A program made the position numbers and the translations under genes. From Pseudonocardiales bacterium (GTDB lineage Bacteria; Actinomycetota; Actinomycetes; Mycobacteriales; Pseudonocardiaceae): DNA of 56,887 nt. The stretch spans positions 1 through 56,887 of the forward strand of contig JAHEXI010000022.1 of NCBI GenBank assembly GCA_023252195.1, given 5' to 3'. Under the pieces are notes generated by a model. That model worked only from the letters and a program-made list of their open reading frames with translations. It had not been told where the DNA came from and did not search any database. Shown here one piece after another: positions 26,486 through 35,200 of this stretch; position 1 is the stretch's first letter, and every line of letters starts with the position of its first letter.

Positions 26486-26917
26486 ATGCTGATGCGTACC
26501 GACCCGTTCCGGGAGCTCGACCGGCTGACCCAACAGCTGTTCGGCGCCAACGGCACCACCACCCGCCCGGCTGTCATGCCCATGGACGCCTACCGAGCCG
26601 CCGACCAGTTCGTCGTGCACTTCGACCTGCCCGGAGTCGACCCCTCCGCAATCGACCTAGACGTCGAACACAACGTGCTCACCGTCAAAGCCGAACGCAT
26701 CCCCACCTACCGCGACGACGCCGAGCTGCAGGTCGCCGAGCGGCCCCGCGGAGTGTTTTCCCGCCAGCTGTTCCTCGGCGACACCCTCGACCCCGACCGC
26801 GTCGAAGCCAGCTACGACACCGGGGTACTGACCCTGCGCATCCCCATCGCCGAAAAAGCCAAACCCCGCAAAATCGAAATCACCGGCGGCAACGCACCCA
26901 AGCAGATCAACGTCTGA
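26486..26917 (+). CDS. Hsp20 / alpha-crystallin family small heat-shock protein
   Basis: 143 residues from ATG 26486, with AAGGAG eight bases upstream; the longer open frame to 26234 is not conserved. N-terminus [20 protein letters not shown] is typical of Hsp18-like proteins. The alpha-crystallin domain runs from about residue 33: [40 protein letters not shown], the [14 protein letters not shown] strand and [11 protein letters not shown] before the IxI-like tail. It is an ATP-independent holdase that binds unfolding proteins. Its likely regulator is the MerR-type gene upstream on the other strand. Confidence 0.9.
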   Translation: MLMRTDPFRELDRLTQQLFGANGTTTRPAVMPMDAYRAADQFVVHFDLPGVDPSAIDLDVEHNVLTVKAERIPTYRDDAELQVAERPRGVFSRQLFLGDTLDPDRVEASYDTGVLTLRIPIAEKAKPRKIEITGGNAPKQINV

Positions 26918-27160
26918 CCCGCACCCACTACCAACCCCCGAGCGCCGGTCAGTCCCACCACATCGGGGAGCCGGGGGTGTGCCACGCAACCTCGCGAGGC
27001 CACCCCCGGCTGACAGTCACACCCGCCCCACCAGTGCGGGATCGGCAGTCACCCACTTGGCAGATCCTCTGACGAGAACCGACCGGCACCGCACACGCGC
27101 GGGGAACCGACATGACCCACGCCAGCTGCCCACGCCCGCGGACGGCAACGGAGACCCACC

Positions 27161-27577
27161 ATGTCGACCTCCATCGATGCCCACCAGTGGTCCACGCTGC
27201 TGCGCATCAGCAGTGAACTGGACATCATCGGCGACGTCACCGCCACCGTCACCCACCCCTCCGACCTACTGGCCTGGGCGCACGCGCTACCCGACCCAAC
27301 CATCTGCGCCTGGCGCGCCGAGGACTCCGGCAACCGGTATGTCCACGTCACCGCCGCCTGCCACCGCAACCCCATCCACGGCCGGGTCACCGCCGTACTC
27401 CCCGGCGACGACCACCGCCTGTTCTGGGCCGTGCTGCTCCCCGAAGATCTGGCCGCCGGCGAAGAACAACTCCTGCCGCTCAGCGCGCTGGTCACCGCCT
27501 GGTCGGCCACCGCGCCAGCACCCAGCGTCGAGAACACCCCGCACCCCGGTGCCCCGCCCGAGACGGACAGCCCGTGA
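27161..27577 (+). CDS. hypothetical protein
   Basis: 138 residues from ATG 27161. Motifs visible are LDIIGDVTATVTHPSDLLAW, PTICAWRAEDSGNRYVHVTA, VLPGDDHRLFWAVLLPEDLA. The C-terminus is Pro/Ala-rich and probably disordered. No membrane segment. The composition is that of a real protein but I do not recognise the family. It sits between hsp20 and a broken peptidase, near an integrase remnant, and may be element cargo. Confidence 0.55.
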   Translation: MSTSIDAHQWSTLLRISSELDIIGDVTATVTHPSDLLAWAHALPDPTICAWRAEDSGNRYVHVTAACHRNPIHGRVTAVLPGDDHRLFWAVLLPEDLAAGEEQLLPLSALVTAWSATAPAPSVENTPHPGAPPETDSP

Positions 27578-27625
27578 CGCCAGGTGACGACCGCGACCTG
27601 TACGCCCATCGGTACCGGTGGGGTG

Positions 27626-27946
27626 CACCGAGATCCTCGCTGGGATGACGACGAACAGCGACATGTCATCGCGACCCTGGTCACCCACTACTGGGCCCAT
27701 GATGGGTTCCTGACGCCACCGATCCTCGATCAGATGGACCACCTGCAGGGCATTCGGGCGACCTTGATCCACGGCCGTCGTGACGTCAGCGGTCCGGCGG
27801 TTGTCGCGTGGCGGTTGCACCGCGCCTGGGCGAACAGCGAACTGATCATCGACGAGAACGAAGGCCATGGTGGCGAGTCCATGGTGCAGTCCTGGTGTTT
27901 GGCCAACAGCCGCCACGCCGACAGGCTCGACACAGCGCGAGCTTGA
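27626..27946 (+). pseudogene. proline iminopeptidase-type alpha/beta hydrolase, C-terminal fragment
   Basis: The plus frame reads RDPRWDDDEQRHVIATLVTH, YWAHDGFLTPPILDQMDHLQ, GIRATLIHGRRDVSGPAVVA, WRLHRAWANSELIIDENEGH, GGESMVQSWCLANSRHADRL. This is the last third of a prolyl aminopeptidase: IHGRxDxSGP carries the catalytic Asp and EGHGG the catalytic His. The nucleophile (GGSWG) and N-terminal lid are missing. The frame could start at ATG 27584 but that adds unrelated residues. Confidence 0.72.
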
Positions 27947-28092
27947 TTCTGCCGAGAGATTCAGATCGCTGGCCAACGCTAGGCGAGCTCGACGAGGTGT
28001 AACGGTTGAGGATCCTCTTCTGAGACGGCGCGAGCAGGGTTCTGAGACGGGTCTTAGATCCCCTCAGGGTCGACCTCGCCACACGCTAGCTC

Positions 28093-29359
28093 TCAGGCTC
28101 GGAACTGTGGTGGCCTTGGCAGTCGCGCGGCCAGTAGCCCGGCGGCCGTCTTGTCGGCGGCGGCCAGCCACGCCGCATAGACCCGAAGCGTCGTCGCTCC
28201 GCCACCGCCGTGACCGAGCCGCCCGGCAACGGTGCGGACGTCGACGCCAGCCGCGATCAGCTCGGTGGCGCTGTAGTGGCGCAGCGCATGTAGGTGCGTG
28301 TCGATGCCGAGATCAGCGGTCATCCTCGTGTACCGATGAGTAACGGCGTCGGGATCACAGTGCCGGCGGTGGTCAGGTGCGTAGGAGAACACGAAGGCGG
28401 CGGCGTCGAGCGTGGTGCCGAGTTCGGTGCAGTGGCGCTGCGCGCTCTGCTTGTGGACGGTCAGGATCGCGATGGTGTCCGGGTCGAGGCTGACGATGCG
28501 CATCTGGTGTGTCTTGGTGTCTTTGATGATCGCCTTGCCGTTCTGGCGGACCAGGTTGCGCCGGATGGTCAGCAACCCGGCGGACAGGTCGAGGTGTTCC
28601 CACGCCAGGCCGAGCAGCTCGCCGCGTCGCGCGCCGGTGATGAAGGCTAGCCAGACGAAGGTGCCCCAGTCGGCGTCCTGCTCCCACGCCGCACTCACGA
28701 TCTTGGCCGCCTCCCCGGCCGATGGCGGATCGGGCTGCGGGTGCTGCTGACGCGGACGCTTGACCGCTTCCAAGGGATTGACCGCGATCCAGCCCCACCG
28801 CATCGCCGCATTGAGCGCACCGCTGAGCACCGCTGAGCACCGCGTGGCACTCCCGGACCGAGGATACCGAGAGCGGCCGACACTGATGCGGCGCGCACCG
28901 CTTGTCGCACTTGTGCTCCCGGTGCGTGCGGTGCTCGATGAACGTCCGCCCCTTGCACCGTCGACGGCAGACCCGCAGTTCCGCGTAAAGCTGCTCGAAC
29001 GGGCGCGCCCCAAGCTGCGCCAGCCGACTCAGCGAGGTATCGCCAACCGCCGGCTTGATGAAGTTCTCGATCGCCACGCGATAGCTCGTCCGAGTGGTCT
29101 CCTCGACCTGGTGGCCGGCCAGCCACTGATCGAGCAGGTAGCCCAACGTCACGCTGGTCCGCGCGGACGTCGCCTCCGTGACCTGCCGCCGGAACTTGTC
29201 CCGGAGCTTGATCGCCGAGTCTTCGTCCTCGGCTGAACCGGTCAACATCACCTGCTTGCCGGTCACCGGATCTTGACCACCGAAGAGCCGAATCTGGTAC
29301 CTGCCGCCGCGCGGCCGGATGCCGGTCAGGTCCTTCGGTGCCTGCTTCCTGCGTGCCAT
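28093..29359 (-). pseudogene. tyrosine recombinase (integrase) broken by a 10-bp tandem duplication, beside tRNA-Phe
   Basis: ATG 29359 opens an integrase: arm domain GGRYQIRLFGGQDPVTGKQV, SAM-like domain TLGYLLDQWLAGHQVEETTR, and a Cys-rich insertion (CRRRCKGRT...CDKRCAPHQC). Near 28825 the sequence GGTGCTCAGC is present twice in tandem, which shifts the frame. The next frame carries the catalytic domain: FITGARRGELLGLAWEHLDL (Arg I), HLHALRHYSATELIAAGVDV (HxxR), RLGHGGGGATTLRVYAAW (His, Tyr). Removing one 10-mer restores a single protein of about 418 residues. The start codon is about 90 bp from the 3' end of tRNA-Phe, the usual attachment target of such elements. Confidence 0.85.
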
Positions 29360-29452
29360 GAGGGGCAGTGTAAGCAGCGGAATTGGACAGTCAGTTGGAC
29401 AAAGATCGATCGAAGATCATTAAAAATGACCATCTACACTGGTCAGAGGTGG

Positions 29453-29526
29453 TGGCCAGGGGCGGGGTCGAACCGCCGACCTTCCGATTTTCAGTCGGAC
29501 GCTCGTACCAACTGAGCTACCTGGCC
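29453..29526 (-). tRNA. tRNA-Phe (GAA)
   Basis: The minus strand folds as a full 74-nt cloverleaf: acceptor GGCCAGG/CCTGGCC, D-arm GCTC/GAGC, anticodon stem TCCGA/TCGGA with loop CTGAAAA (anticodon GAA) and T-arm GGCGG/CCGCC with TTCGACC. Discriminator A, and CCA appears to be encoded (29450-29452). Its 3' end faces the broken integrase. Confidence 0.97.
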
Positions 29527-29560
29527 GTGCAGGCCGGACACGGCCCACAGTGTATCCCGG

Positions 29561-29634
29561 CGACCCAGACGGGACTTGAACCCGCGACCTTCGCCTTGAC
29601 AGGGCGACGCGCTAACCAACTGCGCCACTGGGCC
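29561..29634 (-). tRNA. tRNA-Asp (GTC)
   Basis: 74-nt cloverleaf on the minus strand: acceptor GGCCCAG/CTGGGTC, anticodon loop CTGTCAA (GTC) with stem TCGCC/GGCGA, T-arm GCGGG/CCCGT, discriminator G. It lies between tRNA-Glu and tRNA-Phe, a conserved actinobacterial Glu-Asp-Phe trio probably transcribed together. Confidence 0.97.
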
Positions 29635-29644
29635 TGACTGTTCG

Positions 29645-29717
29645 TGCCCCCAACGGGATTCGAACCCGCGCTGCCGCCTTGAAAGGGCGGAGTCCTAGGC
29701 CGCTAGACGATGGGGAC
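29645..29717 (-). tRNA. tRNA-Glu (TTC)
   Basis: 73-nt cloverleaf on the minus strand: acceptor GTCCCCA/TGGGGGC, anticodon loop CTTTCAA (TTC) with stem CCGCC/GGCGG, T-arm GCGGG/CCCGT, discriminator A. First of the three-tRNA cluster. Confidence 0.97.
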
Positions 29718-29841
29718 TTGGTCGTCCAGACCTGCCCGCAGCGGTTTCCCGTCGTGAGCAAAGCAAGCATAGGACATCCCCGTAACCAACCGCACAACGG
29801 GTGGGCAGGCCGCGCCTACCTGGACCGCCCACCCGTTGCGG

Positions 29842-30075
29842 TCATCGGCGCACCGGCGGGATGCCGTCCTCGCCGTCGATCAGTCCCAACATGTCCAGCA
29901 GCATCCGGCAGTCCTCGGCGCCGGTAGCCGACCTCGCGACCGACAGCCGAGCCCGATCCACCTGCTCGGCGGTGACTCGATGCGGGTCCTGCCCACGCTG
30001 CATGGGCACAGTTGCCCTGCTCAGTTCCGCTCCGGTCTCCAGACCGAGGTCGTAGGTGCTCGACAGACGACTCAT
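29842..30075 (-). CDS. hypothetical protein
   Basis: 77 residues from ATG 30075, with a strong AGGAGGGG five bases upstream. Sequence SRLSSTYDLGLETGAELSRA, TVPMQRGQDPHRVTAEQVDR, ARLSVARSATGAEDCRMLLD, MLGLIDGEDG. It is soluble, acidic at the C-terminus and helical-looking. I do not recognise the family. It lies just upstream of the tRNA cluster on the same strand. The ribosome site and composition support a real gene. Confidence 0.65.
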   Translation of the reverse strand: MSRLSSTYDLGLETGAELSRATVPMQRGQDPHRVTAEQVDRARLSVARSATGAEDCRMLLDMLGLIDGEDGIPPVRR

Positions 30076-30358
30076 TCGCCCCTCCTGAACTTCGCTTGAC
30101 GTATCCAGGTCCTCACCGCTCGCCGCAACCTATCTACCGTTCATCGACAGCGCAGCCTCCCTCTGGGTGATAGCAGGGGGTTAACCTTCGCCAGCCGGTG
30201 TCGAACTCCGGCCGCTCGGCGCGCGGCCAACGGTCCCTAGCCCGCCCCGTCGCCGCCCACCCGAGCCAAGGCGTCCCCACCTCCGCCGCTCGACAACGCC
30301 CCATCACCCCGGCTAGCGCAGCTCGCCCACGCCCGAGCCATCTCCCGGCGCTCTGTGT
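30076..30358. other. gene-free stretch
   Basis: No credible coding frame. Presumed promoter of the 77-residue gene on the minus strand; boxes not identified. Confidence 0.3.
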
Positions 30359-30419
30359 CGTGAACTCGACAGCACGGACGTCTCAGTCGGGGCGAAACGT
30401 CCGTGCTGTCGAGTTCACG
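30359..30419. repeat. 23-bp perfect inverted repeat (hairpin)
   Basis: Arms 30359-30381 and 30397-30419 are exact reverse complements; each contains GAACTCGACAGCACGG. The loop is the 15 bases CTCAGTCGGGGCGAA. It lies in a gene-free gap with no T-run. Possible bidirectional terminator or extragenic palindrome; compare 34021-34096, whose arm shares the GAACT..ACAGCA core. Confidence 0.8.
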
Positions 30420-30580
30420 GCAATGGGTGCGCGGTGGACATTTCGGGCGGCAGCTCAGGCTCATCAGGCGCGGAGCCGAGCATGGGGACGTAGCGGCCTG
30501 CCCGACCGCCGGAAACCAAGGCGTCGACTTACTGAGGGGGCTGCAGCGTGGGTGTGTGGTGCGGGCGGATCAGCGCGATG

Positions 30581-30916
30581 TCAGCTCAACTGCGGGGGCA
30601 CTGTGAGTTCGGAGCGCGCGGCGAGTAGCGCACTGACGGTGGCGCAGGCCTGGCCGCCGCGCATCAGATCGATCGCTGAGCGAAGATCGGCGATCGCGCC
30701 CGCGGGAATGTCGTCCCAGTACTCCACTGCAGCCGCGATCCGGTTCGTGATCTCTATGAGCTCCGCCACCGGGGCATCGCCCATCAGGGCGGCGACCAGA
30801 GCCTCGACGTCATTGAGGAGACTCTGCTGGGCTGTTGTATGGGATGCGCTCACGCGCGCTGACGGTACTCGGCCGTCGGGCCGCATCGGCAAGAGATAAG
30901 TATGACTGTCACTCAC
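30581..30916 (-). CDS. hypothetical helical protein
   Basis: 111 residues from GTG 30916; ATG 30886 (MRPDGRV) is an alternative. Neither has a ribosome site. Core: LLNDVEALVAALMGDAPVAE, LIEITNRIAAAVEYWDDIPA, GAIADLRSAIDLMRGGQACA, TVSALLAARSEL, all helical with heptad-like hydrophobics. No known motif. It is divergent from the penicillin-binding protein gene, with 76 bp between starts. Confidence 0.55.
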   Translation of the reverse strand: MSDSHTYLLPMRPDGRVPSARVSASHTTAQQSLLNDVEALVAALMGDAPVAELIEITNRIAAAVEYWDDIPAGAIADLRSAIDLMRGGQACATVSALLAARSELTVPPQLS

Positions 30917-30992
30917 TCGTGCAGAGCACCACCCGCCCGGGCATCGGCCACGTCTGCGTTGGGTAGCCAGCGCCGCCGCGTACGCTCACCGC

Positions 30993-33482
30993 GTGGTGAA
31001 CGGCAACGCGCTGATCCGGGTTCTCGGCCTGTGCTTGATCGCGGGCCTACTGGTGGCCGGCCTCCTGTTTCCCGCCGTGGGCAGTATCGGTCTGGCGTCC
31101 AACCAGGCCAGTGACACGGTCACCAGTGTCTCGTCCAACCTGGTCCAAAGCCAGGTGCCGGTGGTCACCACGATCACCGACAAGGATGGGGTACCGATCG
31201 CCTACCTGTTCGATCAGAACCGGTTCAATACGCCGCCCCAAGCCATCGCCGACACGATGAAGGCGGCGATCATCGCCATCGAGGACCGGCGGTTCTTCGA
31301 ACACAACGGGGTGGACTGGCGGGGCACCGCCCGCGCCCTGATGACCAACCTGTCCTCCAGCGGCAGCGCGCTCGAGGGCCAAGGCGCCTCGACGTTGACG
31401 ATGCAGTACATCAAGAACTACATGCTGTATGCGGTCGCCCAGAACGATGCCGAGCGCGCCGCGGCCGTGGAGAGCACCCCGGCCCGCAAGCTGCGCGAGA
31501 TCCGGGTGGCCCTGCAGCTGGAGAAGCACCTGTCCAAGCAGGAAATCCTGGCGCGGTATCTCAACATCGTCTTCTTCGGCCACAACGCCTACGGCGTCGC
31601 CTCGGCCGCGCGGACCTACTTCAACACCACGCCGGACCGGCTCACCATCTCGCAGGCCGCACTGCTCGCCGGCATGGTGCGCTCGACCACCACCTACGAC
31701 CCGGTAGAGCACCCCGAGCACGCATTAGAACGGCGCAACGTCGTCATCGACGAGATGACCAACGTCGGGTCGATCACTCCCAGACAGGCCGACGCGGCCA
31801 AGGCTGAGCCGTTGGGAATCCAGCGCCCGCTGACCGGGTTGACCAACGGATGCGTCGGCGCCGGTCCCGCGGATGGCTTCTACTGCCAGTACACCCTGGA
31901 CTACCTCGCGACCGTGGGCTTCCCCGAGGACAAGCTGCGCCGTGGCGGGTACCTGATCCGCACCAACCTCGACCGCCGGGCCAGTGACATAGCCAAGCGC
32001 GCGGCAACCTCCGAGGTGCCAACCCAGACCCCGGGAATCGCCGACGCGATGGCCATCGTGGAGCCCGGTAGCGACAAGCACCCGGTCCGGGCGCTGGTGG
32101 CCAACCGCGACTACGGAATCGATGCCGACGCCGGCCAGACGTCCTACGCGCTGCCGTCGCTCGTGCAGGGGTTCGGCGCCGGGTCGATCTACAAGATCTT
32201 CACCGCCGCGACCTTGCTTGAGCGGGGTATGGGAATCATGAACCCGGTACCGGTGACGGATTCGTACACCTCGCGGGTGTTCCGCGACAACGGCGGCGCC
32301 TACACCGTCACCAACGCAGGCAAATACCGCAACGGTTCGGTCACCCTGCAGACCGCGCTGGCGATCTCTCCGAACACCACCTTCGTCGCCCTGGAGGACC
32401 GGATCGGATCGATCGACCCGGTGGTGAACATGGCCTACCGGCTGGGCATGCGCCAGAGCCTCAATTTCAAGGACTCCTCTGGCCGCACGATCGCCGACGC
32501 CGTCAAGAAGGAGCGTCGGGGCTCCTACACCCTGGGACCCGAGCCGACCAGTCCGCTGGACCTCGCCAACGTCGGCGCGACCTTGATGAGCGGCGGGAAA
32601 TGGTGCCCGCCGACCCCGATCGATGCGGTGCTCGACCGCAACGGTCACCCGGTGCCGGTGCCTGAGGCACCCTGTGAGCAAGTCGTTCCGGCGGGACTGG
32701 CGAACTCCCTGGTAGTCGGATTGAGCAAGGATGACCAGCCCAGCGGCACCTCCTTCGCCGCCGCGCAGGCTGCGCACTGGACGCGCCCGATCCTCGGCAA
32801 GACCGGCACCACGCAGAACAACCGCTCGGCCGGCTTCCTCGGGGCGACGCCGCAGTACTCCGGTGCTGTGCTGGTGTGGCCGGACGGATCGCGGCCGAGC
32901 GGGATCTGCGACTCAGACCCACCCCGACTGTGCAGCAACGGCGATATCTTCGGCGGCAAGGTGCCCGCCCGCACCTGGTTCAACGCGATGGTTCCGCTGC
33001 ACGAAGGCCTCCCGGTGATGCCACTGCCGCCCACCGACCCGCGCTACGTCAGCGGCGCCGGACCGAACGTTCCCAACGTGGTGGGGCAGGGCGAGAACGT
33101 CGCCCAGCTAACCCTGGAGCGGGCCGGTTTCCGGGTGAAGCGGGTGGTGTCGTCGTCGGATCAGCCAGCGGGCACGGTCGCGTCCGAGGCGCCCACCACC
33201 GCCCAGCCCGGCGACGTGATCACACTTTCGGTCAGCGATGGGACAGGTCGGCCGAAACCCGCCCCGAGATCACCTCCCGCGGCAGCCCCTTATCAGCCGC
33301 CACAACGGGCTGGTCAAGATCAGGTGGGTCAGCCGGGTCAGGCCACGGATGGGCAGCAGGGCCCCGATGGACAAGCTGGGCCGGCAACGGACCCGAACGC
33401 GGACCCGAACGCCAACGCGGACCCGAACGCGGACCCGACCACAAGGCCGAACCGTCATCGGGGTCGGCGGCATGGCGGCTAA
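30993..33482 (+). CDS. class A penicillin-binding protein with PASTA domain
   Basis: 829 residues from GTG 30993, probably leaderless (no ribosome site). One N-terminal membrane anchor, LIRVLGLCLIAGLLVAGLLF. The transglycosylase domain has EDRRFFEHNGVDWRG at residues 97-111 (catalytic Glu) and QGASTLTMQYIKNYM. The transpeptidase has SIYK (Ser near 398), SPN near 459 and KTGTT near 602. One PASTA domain follows (VPNVVGQGENVAQLTLERAG, near 690-755), then a disordered Pro/Gln tail with DPNAD repeats. It polymerises and cross-links peptidoglycan at the outer face of the membrane. With the YqeY and phosphoesterase genes this is a PonA-type conserved neighbourhood. Confidence 0.92.
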   Translation: MVNGNALIRVLGLCLIAGLLVAGLLFPAVGSIGLASNQASDTVTSVSSNLVQSQVPVVTTITDKDGVPIAYLFDQNRFNTPPQAIADTMKAAIIAIEDRRFFEHNGVDWRGTARALMTNLSSSGSALEGQGASTLTMQYIKNYMLYAVAQNDAERAAAVESTPARKLREIRVALQLEKHLSKQEILARYLNIVFFGHNAYGVASAARTYFNTTPDRLTISQAALLAGMVRSTTTYDPVEHPEHALERRNVVIDEMTNVGSITPRQADAAKAEPLGIQRPLTGLTNGCVGAGPADGFYCQYTLDYLATVGFPEDKLRRGGYLIRTNLDRRASDIAKRAATSEVPTQTPGIADAMAIVEPGSDKHPVRALVANRDYGIDADAGQTSYALPSLVQGFGAGSIYKIFTAATLLERGMGIMNPVPVTDSYTSRVFRDNGGAYTVTNAGKYRNGSVTLQTALAISPNTTFVALEDRIGSIDPVVNMAYRLGMRQSLNFKDSSGRTIADAVKKERRGSYTLGPEPTSPLDLANVGATLMSGGKWCPPTPIDAVLDRNGHPVPVPEAPCEQVVPAGLANSLVVGLSKDDQPSGTSFAAAQAAHWTRPILGKTGTTQNNRSAGFLGATPQYSGAVLVWPDGSRPSGICDSDPPRLCSNGDIFGGKVPARTWFNAMVPLHEGLPVMPLPPTDPRYVSGAGPNVPNVVGQGENVAQLTLERAGFRVKRVVSSSDQPAGTVASEAPTTAQPGDVITLSVSDGTGRPKPAPRSPPAAAPYQPPQRAGQDQVGQPGQATDGQQGPDGQAGPATDPNADPNANADPNADPTTRPNRHRGRRHGG

Positions 33483-33492
33483 ACCGGTGTAA

Positions 33493-33963
33493 CTAACCCT
33501 TCAGGGCCGCGAGCACCGTAGCGGCCAACCGCGAGCCCTCGGCGCGACCGGCCGCCTTGGCCTTCGCCGCCTTCATCACCAGGCCCAGCTGACCGAAGGT
33601 GGGGCGCTTGCCGAGCTGTCCGGCGACGTCGTTGATGGTGTCGGCAACCAGGGCGCTGAGCTCGTCGTCACCGAGTTGCTGGGGTAGGTAATGGGCGAGC
33701 ACCTCACTCTCGGCACGCTCACGGTTCGCCAACTCATCGCGTCCGGCCGCGGCGAAGACCTCAGCGGACTCCCGACGCTTCTTGGCTTCGCGGACCAGCA
33801 CCGCGAGCACCTCGTCGTCGGACAGCTCCCGGGCTTGCGAGCCGGAAACCTCCTCGGTGGTGATCGCCGTCAGCGCCATCCGCAGGGTCGCCACCGTGAT
33901 GCTGTTCCGGGCCTTCATCGCCACGGACAGGTCCGCCCGTAGCCGATCCTTCAGCTCTGCCAT
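33493..33963 (-). CDS. GatB/YqeY domain-containing protein
   Basis: 156 residues from ATG 33963 (no good ribosome site; possibly leaderless). It starts MAELKDRLRADLSVAMKARN, contains TVATLRMALTAITTEEVSGS, LAVLVREAKKRRESAEVFAA, ESEVLAHYLPQQLGDDELSA and ends TFGQLGLVMKAAKAKAAGRA, all characteristic of YqeY. The family resembles the tRNA-binding tail of GatB; the stand-alone function is unclear. It converges with the penicillin-binding protein gene with a 10-bp gap. Confidence 0.92.
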   Translation of the reverse strand: MAELKDRLRADLSVAMKARNSITVATLRMALTAITTEEVSGSQARELSDDEVLAVLVREAKKRRESAEVFAAAGRDELANRERAESEVLAHYLPQQLGDDELSALVADTINDVAGQLGKRPTFGQLGLVMKAAKAKAAGRAEGSRLAATVLAALKG

Positions 33964-34020
33964 GCGGTTGGACCTTACCTGCGCAGGCTGCGCTCTAGAT
34001 CCCCAGCTCTTGCGACGACC

Positions 34021-34096
34021 CTCCTGCTCCCGAACTACACAGCAGAGTCCTTGGGGATCGCGCTGACAGCTCTGCTGTGTAGTTCGAGAGCAGGAG
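34021..34096. repeat. 27-bp inverted repeat with one mismatch (hairpin)
   Basis: Arm 1 is 34021-34047 (CTCCTGCTCCCGAACTACAC and the following AGCAGAG); arm 2 is 34070-34096. They pair at 26 of 27 positions around a 22-base loop. It lies between the divergent yqeY and phosphoesterase genes, so it cannot be a simple terminator for either. The core GAACTACACAGCA resembles GAACTCGACAGCA of the hairpin at 30359-30419. Confidence 0.75.
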
Positions 34097-34156
34097 AGCA
34101 CCCGGTTGCGTCCGGGGCCGGCCTGCGGGGTGGGGCAGGGGCCGTAGGATCGGTGC

Positions 34157-35092
34157 ATGAACCGCTTGGGAAGCGCCGTCGTCGGCACCGCCGCGCTCGC
34201 TGTCGCAGGGACGGCGTACTCCGCCGGAATCGAGGTCCGCCGCTGGACGCTGCGCCAATCCACCCTGCCGGTACTGCCGGACGGGGCTGCGCAACTGCGG
34301 ATTCTGCACATCTCCGACCTGCACATGACCCCGAACCAGCGCTCCAAACAGCGCTGGCTGGCCAGCCTGGTCGACCTACAACCCGATCTCGTGGTGAACA
34401 CCGGCGACAACCTGGCACACCCGCAGGCGGTGCCGGCTGTGCTGCGGGCGCTGCAGCCGTTGCTGACGCTGCCCGGGGTGTACGTGTTCGGGAACAACGA
34501 CTACTACGGGCCCAAACCGAAGAATCCCGCGCACTACCTGATGCGCACCGGCAAAAAGATCCGCGGCGCGCCACTGCCCTGGACGGATCTGCGAGCGGCG
34601 TTTTCCGAACACGGTTGGCTCGATCTGTCGAACACCCGCCGCGAGCTCACCGTGGCGGGCCGTCGGGTCGCGCTGGCCGGGGTGGATGATCCACATTTGC
34701 GGCGGGATCGCTACCAGCGGATCACCGGATCAGCCGATCCCTCCGCAGACCTGCGGTTGGGTCTGACGCACTCCCCGGAGCCCCGGGTGCTCGACGCCTT
34801 CGCCGCCGACGGCTACGACCTGGTGCTGGCCGGTCACACCCACGGCGGTCAGCTCCGGCTGCCCGGCTACGGCGCGATCGTGACCAACTGCGGGCTGGAC
34901 CGCTCCCGCGCCCGCGGTGCATCTCGGTGGGGCGCACATACCTGGCTGCACGTCTCGGCCGGCCTCGGCACCTCCCCGTATGCACCAGTGCGCTTCGCCT
35001 GCCCGCCGGAGGCGAGCCTGCTCACGCTGGTTCCGCGCAACACCGGCACCGCGGTGCTGGCCTCCGCATGGGACGCCGCCGGCGTCGGCTAG
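34157..35092 (+). CDS. calcineurin-like metallophosphoesterase, membrane-anchored
   Basis: 311 residues from ATG 34157. N-terminal hydrophobic segment [20 protein letters not shown] is a likely anchor. Metal-binding motifs in order: [10 protein letters not shown] (near residue 50), [19 protein letters not shown], and [12 protein letters not shown], plus LGLTHSPE. All five blocks of the family are intact. It is the YkuE-like branch, whose substrate is uncertain (UDP-diacylglucosamine-like or phospholipid pyrophosphates are known for relatives). Conserved neighbour of ponA and yqeY. tRNA-Pro begins 17 bp after its stop. Confidence 0.9.
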   Translation: MNRLGSAVVGTAALAVAGTAYSAGIEVRRWTLRQSTLPVLPDGAAQLRILHISDLHMTPNQRSKQRWLASLVDLQPDLVVNTGDNLAHPQAVPAVLRALQPLLTLPGVYVFGNNDYYGPKPKNPAHYLMRTGKKIRGAPLPWTDLRAAFSEHGWLDLSNTRRELTVAGRRVALAGVDDPHLRRDRYQRITGSADPSADLRLGLTHSPEPRVLDAFAADGYDLVLAGHTHGGQLRLPGYGAIVTNCGLDRSRARGASRWGAHTWLHVSAGLGTSPYAPVRFACPPEASLLTLVPRNTGTAVLASAWDAAGVG

Positions 35093-35109
35093 ACTCACGG
35101 TCGTCCATC

Positions 35110-35183
<74 letters not shown>

Positions 35184-35200
35184 CACCACCAAACCGCAGG

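Noticed and set aside
31725-32777. 350-codon minus-strand frame opposite the penicillin-binding protein
   Set aside because: Antisense shadow of a gene with complete catalytic motifs.
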